Origin: Terrisporobacter petrolearius
GTDB lineage: Bacteria > Bacillota > Clostridia > Peptostreptococcales > Peptostreptococcaceae
Length of the DNA: 64,000 nt
Assembly: GCF_020748185.1 (NCBI RefSeq)
Contig: NZ_JAHZMO010000016.1
Coordinates: 1-64,000 of the forward strand
Reading direction: 5' to 3'
This document shows positions 54,679-62,034 of this stretch, in pieces (positions within the stretch are counted from its first letter, which is position 1; each line of letters begins with the position of its first letter). The position numbers were made by a program, and so were the translations under genes. A model generated the notes under the pieces. That model searched no databases. It was given only the letters and a program-made list of their open reading frames with translations, and was not told where the DNA came from.

Positions 54679-55155
54679 ATGAGAAAAGTATCTTATTTAA
54701 GTTATAACATGACAACTGCAGATGCAGCTAATCCAGATGGGTTAATATCAATTGGACGTCAGTTTGATTTTATAGGTGACGTTGAAACAGAGGAAATGAT
54801 TTTATGTGATGGTGATGAGTCACTTTGCTTAGGATATCACGATGTAAAATGTTACAAAGATGTTTATGTGGGAGATATGGTAGATTACAAAGCGACATTA
54901 GTGAAAATTGGAAATTCTTCTCGTGACTGTAAAATAGAAGTTTATAAACTTGCTACACCAGCATTTCGTGAAGGAAAAACAGATTGTAAAAAAGGTGAGA
55001 TGATCTGGTTTGATGAGCCAGTACTTTGTACAGAAGGATATGTACGTTTAGTAGTTAAAAAACACTTACAACGTGGAGAACAACCAGAAGGATTAGTTAC
55101 AGATCCATGGTTCCCACTTGATGATTTTCCAGAGGAAGCAGAAGCTGAAATATAA
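54679..55155 (+). CDS. Hot-dog-fold protein, beta-aminoacyl-CoA ammonia-lyase-like (long form)
   Basis: The 158-residue protein contains LCLGYHDVKCYKDVYVGDMV followed by DYKATLVKIGNSSRDCKIEV and VLCTEGYVRLVVKK. From memory, beta-alanyl-CoA ammonia-lyase (Acl) of Clostridium propionicum has a parallel segment (…LGYKDIEF…VYVGDFMEYHGWIEKVGN…). It would add or remove ammonia across a CoA-bound double bond. The acidic tail (WFPLDDFPEEAEAEI) is unusual. The start lacks the NGAR motif that the next protein has, so the two may act together. GGAGG precedes the ATG. Confidence 0.72.
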   Translation: MRKVSYLSYNMTTADAANPDGLISIGRQFDFIGDVETEEMILCDGDESLCLGYHDVKCYKDVYVGDMVDYKATLVKIGNSSRDCKIEVYKLATPAFREGKTDCKKGEMIWFDEPVLCTEGYVRLVVKKHLQRGEQPEGLVTDPWFPLDDFPEEAEAEI

Positions 55156-55199
55156 GTTCTAAATTTAAATAAAAATAATATGAAAAGGGGAGTTAGGAT

Positions 55200-55577
55200 A
55201 TGAATGAACAACAGACAGTAACATTTCGTTATAGAATGTCAAATAGAGATGTTTTTTATCTTGGTGGATTAATAAATGGAGCAAGAAATATTACTCTTAT
55301 GAACGATACAGCAGTAAGACTAATGGCTAAGGTGTTTGGAAATACAGGTCATTGTGTAGAAGTTAAAAAAATACGTTTATATACACCATCTCAAGCAGGA
55401 GACTATATGGAATATATAGCAAGAGCTAAAAAAATAGAAGGAAACAAAGCACTAATTGAAGTAAGAGCTTTTAAAGTTATAGAAGTACCTAAAGACCCAC
55501 CATTCCCAAGTTCTATAGATGTACTTCCAGAGCCAGTACTATCTACAGTAGGACAATTTGTTTATGAAACTTTTTAA
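55200..55577 (+). CDS. Hot-dog-fold protein, beta-aminoacyl-CoA ammonia-lyase-like (short form)
   Basis: This 125-residue protein begins with RYRMSNRDVFYLGGLINGAR, close in pattern to the SAKDAHYTGNLVNGAR start recalled for Acl, and has AGDYMEYIARAKKIEGNKAL where Acl has VGDFMEYHGWIEKVGN. It is shorter and lacks the C-terminal part seen in the preceding gene. The two proteins may form a hetero-oligomer or act on different substrates. AAAGGGGAG precedes the ATG. The CoA-transferase gene follows 27 bases later. Confidence 0.72.
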   Translation: MNEQQTVTFRYRMSNRDVFYLGGLINGARNITLMNDTAVRLMAKVFGNTGHCVEVKKIRLYTPSQAGDYMEYIARAKKIEGNKALIEVRAFKVIEVPKDPPFPSSIDVLPEPVLSTVGQFVYETF

Positions 55578-55604
55578 AATATGAGGTAAAGGAGAGTAAT
55601 AATC

Positions 55605-56786
55605 ATGAAAAAAGCACTGGAAGGATTAAAAGTTGTAGACCTTACATCCGCATTAAATGGACCGTTTTGTACAATGATTTTAGCTGACTATGGTGCAGAT
55701 GTTATAAAAATAGAACCTGTTAATGGGGATCAATGTCGTGAATGGGGTCCAATAGATGAAAAAAGTGGAGAAAGTGGTTTTTACTGCTATGTAAATCGTA
55801 ATAAAAAAGGTGTTACTCTTAACCTTAAATCAGAAAAAGGTAAAAAAATGTTTTATGACTTAGTTAAAGATGCAGACGTAGTTGTAGAAAACTACAAAGG
55901 AGGAGTTACAAAAAGACTTGGAATAGATTATGAATCTGTAAAAAAAGTAAATCCTTCTATAATATATGCATCAGGTTCAGGATTTGGGCAAAACAGTCCT
56001 ATATCTCATAGAGCTTGTTATGACATAGTGGCACAAGCCATGGGTGGAATGATAAACCTTACTGGTTACAAAGAAACTAATCCAGTAAAAGTTGGACCAT
56101 CTATTGCAGACCACGTTGCTGGAATTTATTTAACAGTTGGTTTATTAATGGCACTTTATAATAAAGAAAAAACTGGCCAGGGACAACTTGTGGACGTAGC
56201 AATGATAGATACAATATTTAGTTTACTTGAAAATGCCCTTGTTAACTATACAGTGGGAGGAATTATACCAGAGCGTAATGGAAATATAGATCCTTCAATA
56301 GCACCATTTGATGTATTTGAATGTAAGGATGGATTTGTTGCTGTAGGAGTTGGTAACGACAGACTTTTCGAAAAATTCTGTAAAATAATAAATCATGAAG
56401 AGTTATTGGAAGATGAAAGATTTACAACAAATGATTTACGTTGTAAAAATTACGTTCCAGATTTACAAAATTTAATTGGTCAGTGGTGTAAGGATTATAC
56501 TAAAAAAGAAATGGAAGACATTATGGACAAAGCAGGAATACCATGTGGACCTATCTTAAATGTTAAGGAAGCTATTGAACATCCACATATTCAAGCACGT
56601 GAGATGATGGTACACTGTGAACATCCAACTGCAGGAGATCAATATTTCCAAGGATGCGTAATGAAACTTTCCGAAACTCCAGGTAGTGTAGACACACCAG
56701 CCCCTCTTCTTGGCCAACACAACGCAGAAGTATTTGGCCTAAGTGAAGAAGAAGTAAAAGCATTAAAAGAAGAAGGTGTAATATAG
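55605..56786 (+). CDS. Class III (CaiB/BaiF) CoA-transferase
   Basis: A 393-residue family III CoA-transferase: KVVDLTSALNGPFCTMILAD then YGADVIKIEP at the start, ENYKGGVTKRLGIDYE near 95 and the nucleophilic Asp at D169 in PSIADHVAG, the same position as in formyl-CoA transferase. VDVAMIDTIFSLLENAL is also typical. It should move CoA from a donor acid to the substrate of the two hot-dog proteins, or from the final acyl-CoA back to the incoming acid. It ends the operon before a terminator. Confidence 0.9.
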   Translation: MKKALEGLKVVDLTSALNGPFCTMILADYGADVIKIEPVNGDQCREWGPIDEKSGESGFYCYVNRNKKGVTLNLKSEKGKKMFYDLVKDADVVVENYKGGVTKRLGIDYESVKKVNPSIIYASGSGFGQNSPISHRACYDIVAQAMGGMINLTGYKETNPVKVGPSIADHVAGIYLTVGLLMALYNKEKTGQGQLVDVAMIDTIFSLLENALVNYTVGGIIPERNGNIDPSIAPFDVFECKDGFVAVGVGNDRLFEKFCKIINHEELLEDERFTTNDLRCKNYVPDLQNLIGQWCKDYTKKEMEDIMDKAGIPCGPILNVKEAIEHPHIQAREMMVHCEHPTAGDQYFQGCVMKLSETPGSVDTPAPLLGQHNAEVFGLSEEEVKALKEEGVI

Positions 56787-56818
56787 ATTTCCCTTATACT
56801 ATTTATAATAGATTAAAT

Positions 56819-56863
56819 AAAAGAGAAGTATTCATTTAACAAAATGATATACTTCTCTTTTTG
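56819..56863 (+). terminator. Terminator of the beta-amino-acid operon
   Basis: AAAAGAGAAGTAT pairs with ATACTTCTCTTTTT. The T run is shared with the start of the following palindromic repeat. Confidence 0.85.
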
Positions 56864-56984
56864 AGCAACGGGGTTGCCTGAAATTTCATAGCGCCCACAC
56901 AGTGGCTTAAAGCGGTAGCAAAATGATTCGCCAACACGTTGCTCAAAGGCATCTCGTTGGCGATATGAACGAAGTGATTTTTTT
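56858..56984. repeat. Composite palindromic repeat, first copy flanking the MerR gene
   Basis: Begins TTTTTGAGCAACGGGGTTGC, then CATAGCGCCCACACAGTGGC, AGCGGTAGCAAAATGATTCG, CCAACACGTTGCTCAAAGGC and ATCTCGTTGGCGATATGAAC, ending in a T run. The outer ends equal the simple element at 27240, and an extra module sits inside it. The copy at 58049 has the same order of modules. Confidence 0.87.
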
Positions 56985-56987
56985 GAG

Positions 56988-57848
56988 CTATACCTTTTCT
57001 ATAGGAATTATTATCTTTGTCACATGTTCATTTGGGTTGTTTACATCAAAAGGAGATATAATAAACTCTTCAGAAATATTACCATTAATATTGTATCCAT
57101 TTTTATTAAGATACTGAATCATTTTTATATGTGTATTTATTATATTTGAATAATCTCCCACATGAACAGTAGTTGCTGCTGTAAATCCACCAAACTTCTT
57201 ACAATTGCAAGATTCAATAGGAGCGTCCAAATACATACCAAATTCAATCTCAATATCTTTGTATAAAAACTGTTCTAAAGGATTTGAATAATAAGTAACA
57301 AGGATTGAACCTTTATTTTCTATATTTATTTTATTAGATAAATTTATAAGCTCAACCCATCTTTCTAAGGAAACATCCTTGTTTGAATAATTTTTCATAA
57401 CTTTTCTAGTATAAAATAAGTAAGACGGAGGAATTTCCTCAATAGTTATACCTTTTGATTCAACCTCGTCTTTTGAGTACAAAGATAGAAAATCAACGCC
57501 CTTTTTCAATCTTTGAGAAAAGGTACAGCCCTCTGTATACTTTTGTTGTAGTTTTTTTATTTCCCCGGAAATTTCGACTAATTTCGAATCAACACTTTCT
57601 TCTAAAATATGGGCTTTATTATCATTTATAATATTATGAATTTCCTTTAGTCCAAATCCTAGCATTCTAAGTTTGCGAACGATACAAATTGTAACCATTT
57701 GTTCTTTACTATAATATCTATAATTACTTTCTGAATCCCTAAAAGAAGGTATTACTAATTTTATGGAATCATAGTAACGTAAAGTTTTTATAGGAATATT
57801 ACAAATTTTCTCCACTTCACCTATGGAATATCTTTCTTGTAACTTCAT
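56988..57848 (-). CDS. MerR-family regulator with GyrI-like effector domain
   Basis: The 286-residue protein has the MerR start YSIGEVEKICNIPIKTLRYY then DSIKLVIPSF, a coiled-coil linker near 75-110 and a C-terminal effector domain (ITIEEIPPSYLFYTRKVM, TAATTVHVGDYSNIINTHIK) like BmrR. Such regulators bind hydrophobic or cationic compounds and activate exporters. No efflux gene is adjacent. GGGGGG precedes the ATG. Its stop codon lies at the edge of one repeat, and a second copy of that repeat lies 200 bases upstream of its start. Confidence 0.87.
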   Translation of the reverse strand: MKLQERYSIGEVEKICNIPIKTLRYYDSIKLVIPSFRDSESNYRYYSKEQMVTICIVRKLRMLGFGLKEIHNIINDNKAHILEESVDSKLVEISGEIKKLQQKYTEGCTFSQRLKKGVDFLSLYSKDEVESKGITIEEIPPSYLFYTRKVMKNYSNKDVSLERWVELINLSNKINIENKGSILVTYYSNPLEQFLYKDIEIEFGMYLDAPIESCNCKKFGGFTAATTVHVGDYSNIINTHIKMIQYLNKNGYNINGNISEEFIISPFDVNNPNEHVTKIIIPIEKV

Positions 57849-58048
57849 ATATAGATCCCCCCATGAGTATTGGTATTGTGAAATGTATTTAATATATTTT
57901 GGAAATATGTATTGTTAATAATTAGATTAGTATATATTAAATTATAGCACAATTGCATGAGTGAATAAAAAATAAATATTCAAAATTATGAAAGAAATGA
58001 ATGATAATTAAAAAATAAGTCAAAAAATCCTATAAATATACATAATGT

Positions 58049-58201
58049 GTTTTTGAGCAAGGTGGTTGCCTAAAATTTCATAGGGCCCACCCAGTGGCTC
58101 AAAGCGGCAGCAAAAGGATTCGCCAACACGTAGCTCAAAGGCATCTCGTTGGCGATATGAAGTGTGGCGCCCACCTAGTGGTTTAAGGGAAGTGAATTTT
58201 T
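58049..58201. repeat. Composite palindromic repeat, second copy flanking the MerR gene
   Basis: Begins TTTTTGAGCAAGGTGGTTGC and follows the copy at 56858 module by module to CTCGTTGGCGATATGAAG, then adds a further unit (GTGGCGCCCACCTAGTGG, AAGTGAATTTTTG). It runs up to the stop codon of the sensor kinase gene. The 200 bases between it and the MerR start hold no gene. Confidence 0.87.
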
Positions 58202-58203
58202 GT

Positions 58204-59523
58204 TTAGCAGTTATTTATAAATAAAATAGTAGAAAACCAGCCATTTTCATAGGTACAAGATAAGCTAGAATTATACTTTTTCGTAAAGGCGTTTACAGAG
58301 CGCATACCTACACCATGGCCCAAAGAAGATGTTACAGGAAGATTATCTTTGCCAAAAGTCACTTTTCCATCATACCTGTTTCTTATTCTAAATGCTAAAG
58401 TTTTATTTGAGTATTTTGAGCTTATTTCAATAATCTTATCTTCTCTAGATTTTTGTTTTAAACTTGCATGAAGAGCATTTTCCATAAGGTTTAAAATAAC
58501 AACGGCCAGGTCTGTAGTATCAATATTTAATTCACAAGGAATATCTATTTTTGTAATTACCTTAATGTCTTTTTCAATTGCCTTTTCAATATAAGCAGAT
58601 AAAGAAGCATCAATAATAGGGTTTTTACAAAATGAAATGATTTTAGTTTCCCTTAGATTGTTATCAATATTATCAATAATATTTTTAATTTCGTCGTAAT
58701 TACCTTCATCTAACATGGTTTTTATTAAGTAGAGCCTGTGTCTCATATCGTGTCTAAGTATGTTTAAACTTTCCTTATTTTTTTCAATATCCTGTAAGCG
58801 ATTATTTAAGTCAGAAACCTGAAGCTTAAGGAGCTGATTATTGTGAAGAATGTCAGCTTTATTTTTCTTTTCTGAAAAATCAATACTAGTGCATTTAAAC
58901 ACGGCAAAACAAGCAATAACTATTAGTAAACGTGATAGCAGTTGATTAACGCTATTTATCCATTGATTGTTCATAGTTATCATTGCATCGCTAAAAAAAA
59001 GACAAAATGGTACAACCCATAATATATTCCAATAATGTGAGTTTTCCTCTTTCATATAAATCATAAAAGTACCTTTTAAAACTTTAATAAGAGGACAAAT
59101 AGCAATTGTAAATAGTAATATATATAGTATGGATTGTAACAATAATTGATAGTAAATTGATTCACCTGAAAAAAAGTGAGATTGAATAAAAGCTATTATA
59201 GTATGCAAAAATAAAGAATAAATTGATTGCATAGCTGCAACAAACATATGCTGAAAAAATCTTGATTTAATTATTACACAATTTATAAGTACAAATATAA
59301 TAGCTCCGCGTATAATAGCTTTTTTAAAAGTGAATATGCTCATATCATATTTATTAATTATTAGAAAAAGTAAAACAGTTTCTATTATAAAATATATTAA
59401 ATAGGTGGCAAAGAGCAATTTTCTTTTTTTTGTATCTATATCACTATGAAATGGCAAGTATCTTATAATAATTCCTGGAATCTGGCACATAGATATTGAT
59501 ATAGCACCTATGAAAGCATTCAT
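58204..59523 (-). CDS. Agr-type (GHKL) sensor histidine kinase
   Basis: A 439-residue membrane kinase with about six N-terminal membrane segments (residues 1-215), a coiled-coil linker, the phosphorylated His H258 in NILRHDMRHRL, N-box VILNLMENALHAS with N349 and G-box SLGHGVGMRSV. This is the HPK10/AgrC type, which usually senses a peptide. The response regulator lies three bases upstream in the same operon. No AgrB or AgrD gene was found nearby. Confidence 0.9.
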   Translation of the reverse strand: MNAFIGAISISMCQIPGIIIRYLPFHSDIDTKKRKLLFATYLIYFIIETVLLFLIINKYDMSIFTFKKAIIRGAIIFVLINCVIIKSRFFQHMFVAAMQSIYSLFLHTIIAFIQSHFFSGESIYYQLLLQSILYILLFTIAICPLIKVLKGTFMIYMKEENSHYWNILWVVPFCLFFSDAMITMNNQWINSVNQLLSRLLIVIACFAVFKCTSIDFSEKKNKADILHNNQLLKLQVSDLNNRLQDIEKNKESLNILRHDMRHRLYLIKTMLDEGNYDEIKNIIDNIDNNLRETKIISFCKNPIIDASLSAYIEKAIEKDIKVITKIDIPCELNIDTTDLAVVILNLMENALHASLKQKSREDKIIEISSKYSNKTLAFRIRNRYDGKVTFGKDNLPVTSSLGHGVGMRSVNAFTKKYNSSLSCTYENGWFSTILFINNC

Positions 59524-59526
59524 ATG

Positions 59527-60264
59527 CTAGACGCCTCTTTTCTTTAAAAAATATTCAAAATAAAGATCTTTAATAGTAGATTTTCTACGTTTGCTAATTG
59601 GGAGGATTTCTCCATTTGTTAACACAAAATCATCATTTTCTATCCTATCTATATAATCCATATTTACAACTATACCCCTGAAACATTCAATAAACCTTTT
59701 ATCACTAAGTAAGATCTCTGAGTAAGTACTTAAACTTTTGTTGGAAACAAGAGTAGTATTGATCATATGAAATTTACTGATTCTGCGCTCACAATCTACA
59801 AACATAATATTAGAAAAAAGTAAATTTACTGTTTTTTTGTTAATGATTACGTCTAAAGAAGATGTGTCCAATTTTAAATTTTCCAAACAATAATCAAGAG
59901 CAGTAAATAGTTTTTCCTTGTTAAGTGTAATAGGTTTTATAATGTAGAACACTGCTTTAACTTCAAAACTATCAAATACATGGTCACTACTTGTAGTCAA
60001 AAAAATTATATTACAAGATTTATCCATATTGAAAATCCTTCTGGCAATTTCCATTCCTGTAATATTTTTCATGTATATGTCTAAAATTATAATGTCATAA
60101 TAATTCGGTTTAAAAACTGATAAGAAATCTTCCCCATTTTCAAACTCATGAATTTTTAAACCCATATTATTTTCTCTTGTAAACCTGGATGAAAAGAACT
60201 CATTTACTATGTTTTTCACATCAGTTCTATCTTTTGTTAAATCGTCTATAATAGCTATTCTCAT
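59527..60264 (-). CDS. LytTR-family response regulator
   Basis: The 245-residue protein has a receiver domain with acidic pair D7/D8 and phospho-acceptor D62 (IIILDIYMKN), followed by a LytTR DNA-binding domain from about 135 (NLLFSNIMFVDCERRISKFH, FIECFRGIVVNMDYI, LPISKRR). The ATG at 60264 follows a GGGGG site, and a longer frame upstream has no ribosome site. It pairs with the sensor kinase downstream. Targets are unknown. Confidence 0.9.
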   Translation of the reverse strand: MRIAIIDDLTKDRTDVKNIVNEFFSSRFTRENNMGLKIHEFENGEDFLSVFKPNYYDIIILDIYMKNITGMEIARRIFNMDKSCNIIFLTTSSDHVFDSFEVKAVFYIIKPITLNKEKLFTALDYCLENLKLDTSSLDVIINKKTVNLLFSNIMFVDCERRISKFHMINTTLVSNKSLSTYSEILLSDKRFIECFRGIVVNMDYIDRIENDDFVLTNGEILPISKRRKSTIKDLYFEYFLKKRGV

Positions 60265-60439
60265 ATTACCCCCATAATAATTAGAAAACTTCATATAAAT
60301 TTTACCACAAAATGGTATTTGGGTGCAAAATATTGTTTCTGGGTACAAAATTATGGAAAAACTATAAAAAATTGATTATTATTTTTTTATAGTTACTAAT
60401 AAGTTTTAAAAAAATATATTAATAATGTACATATTAGTT

Positions 60440-60672
60440 ATGGGGGTTTCTAATATTTGTACAATAATATATTTAAAGTACTAGTAGTAACTAATTATGG
60501 GGATTACAAAAGGCCATTGATGAATTATTAATGATGTATGGGGATTACAAGTCAGATTCATTTTTAGCTAAAAAAATATGAAATTTAGGGGTCAAGTTGA
60601 ACCAAGGGGAAGTACATGAACGGCAAATGAAAGGTGCTATTGCAAATGGGGATTAGCAATAGCTCCTTTTAG
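60440..60672 (+). repeat. Repeated ATGGGG(A/G)TT motifs upstream of the two-component system
   Basis: TATGGGGATTACAA occurs exactly at 60496-60509 and 60537-60550, 41 bases apart. ATGGGGATTAGCAA follows at 60646-60659 and ATGGGGGTTTCTAA at 60440-60453. Each ATG opens a tiny frame of 14, 7, 9 and 8 residues beginning MGV, MGI, MGI and MGI. None has a good ribosome site, so a repeated DNA or RNA motif is more likely than peptides. The other DNA of 60265-60805 holds no gene. Confidence 0.7.
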
Positions 60673-60675
60673 TTT
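60630..60675 (+). terminator. Hairpin with the repeated motif in its loop
   Basis: AAAGGTGCTATTGC pairs with GCAATAGCTCCTTTT. The loop contains ATGGGGATTA and a T-rich tail follows. It could end a short rightward transcript covering the repeats. Confidence 0.65.
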
Positions 60676-60805
60676 GCTAGTTTTAAATTTTAAAACATTG
60701 TATAAAATATTTTGGGAGAATAATTGTTTATAAATCTAGCAAAATAAATAAATACAGCAAAATTAAAGAGAAAATCAGAAGTTTTGATTACAGGAGGATA
60801 ATAAA

Positions 60806-61258
60806 ATGAGCAAAGAGATGATAATTGGAATTATAATTGTAGTTGCTTTGTTTGGTATATTCTCTTTTGGTACAAAGTATGTAGAAAACCCACAACCGCA
60901 AAATACAAAGGGCAGAGTTGAAGATAATGTAAATTCAACTAATAAATCTTTTGGATTTGAACTAGTGCCAGAAACAAACAATGAAAAAGAAATAGAATTT
61001 TTAAATATTTATAGACGTACTATTATAGAGTACCTTACTAGCAATGGTATAGAACTAAAAGACTTATGGATTTCAGTTCATTACAGTGGTTTAAATAGAG
61101 GAAAACCTCATATGCTATTTAACATAAGAACATGTAATAATGAGAGGAAAAAGAACCTTATAAAAGAGTTATTTGCCAAAGAAAACTTAGATATGCTCTT
61201 TAGTGTATCCGACTATGATGTATGGCTAGATAGTATAGACAACTACAATACTAAATAA
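60806..61258 (+). CDS. Single-pass membrane protein of unknown function
   Basis: A 150-residue protein with one N-terminal membrane helix (MIIGIIIVVALFGIFSFG), a polar linker and a soluble domain rich in charged residues (FLNIYRRTIIEYLTSNGIEL, WISVHYSGLNRGKPHMLFNI). No lipobox, catalytic motif or family was recognised. AGGAGG precedes the ATG. It stands alone between the two-component system and the next unknown gene. Confidence 0.65.
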   Translation: MSKEMIIGIIIVVALFGIFSFGTKYVENPQPQNTKGRVEDNVNSTNKSFGFELVPETNNEKEIEFLNIYRRTIIEYLTSNGIELKDLWISVHYSGLNRGKPHMLFNIRTCNNERKKNLIKELFAKENLDMLFSVSDYDVWLDSIDNYNTK

Positions 61259-61353
61259 ATTTATATTACGCTATGATTTATACAAAAATTTGCGGCATTT
61301 TTTAGAAGTGATATAATAACATTAGCACTATAAATTATAAGGAGATTAAAAAT

Positions 61354-61812
61354 ATGTTAAAAGAGATAAGAATAGGGGAAAAATTTTCTTACCTAGAAAA
61401 CGATTATAGACTATGTTGTATGGGCGAGGGAAATTTTGATACTGCTGAAAAAACTCTGCAATATTTTTTAGGGAATTTAGAAGATGAAGAAAAAACCATA
61501 ATAGGTTTTGATGAAAAGGACATAAATAGTGTGTTCAAAGCTTGTGGTAAAAAAATCATTTACTTCTATGAAGATATGGAATTATATAGTGAAGAAAGAA
61601 TGGAATTTATAAAAGAAATGAGGACAAAGTTTCCAGAGTGTGTTGTACATATTGTAATGAGTAGTAAAAAAGAATGTAGTTTACATGATTTCCATGAAAG
61701 ATGCAAAGAAATGATAGAACTTAATGAAAAACTTGGTGGCGAAATGTACTTACACGACGTTGTAAACAAAAACTTGGATGAAATTTCTACAAAAATAGTG
61801 GTTGGTATGTAG
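61354..61812 (+). CDS. Cytoplasmic protein of unknown function
   Basis: A 152-residue acidic, soluble protein without signal or membrane segment. It starts MLKEIRIGEKFSYLENDYRL and has a Cys pair (LCCMG), then KKIIYFYEDMELYSEERMEF and CVVHIVMSSKKECSLHDFHE. I could not place it in a family. AAGGAG precedes the ATG. No operon partner is evident. Confidence 0.65.
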   Translation: MLKEIRIGEKFSYLENDYRLCCMGEGNFDTAEKTLQYFLGNLEDEEKTIIGFDEKDINSVFKACGKKIIYFYEDMELYSEERMEFIKEMRTKFPECVVHIVMSSKKECSLHDFHERCKEMIELNEKLGGEMYLHDVVNKNLDEISTKIVVGM

Positions 61813-61835
61813 AAATAAGTAATATGAATGATTTG

Positions 61836-61866
61836 AAGGGGCGCTTTAATAAAAATGCACCCTTCA
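61836..61866 (+). terminator. Weak hairpin after the unknown gene
   Basis: GAAGGG and CCCTTC flank a GC/GC inner part and an A/T loop. The T run is absent, so the call is tentative. Confidence 0.35.
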
Positions 61867-62034
61867 TTGGTAATAAATAGTATTATGCTTTTTATAATAA
61901 TGGTTAAATTAATGTTAAATATCGCTCCTAATGATAAAAATATGTTAAAAAATTCAGAAATTATAGACGTTTCAAACAAATAACTGTATAATTTTTTTAA
62001 TTAAATAAATGAACTTTTTTAAGGGGGCTTTAAC

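Noticed and set aside
60497-60672. Cluster of secreted or signalling micro-peptides starting MGI
   Set aside because: None of the frames has an acceptable ribosome site and they differ after the third residue, so I kept the repeat as a nucleic-acid motif and did not annotate genes.
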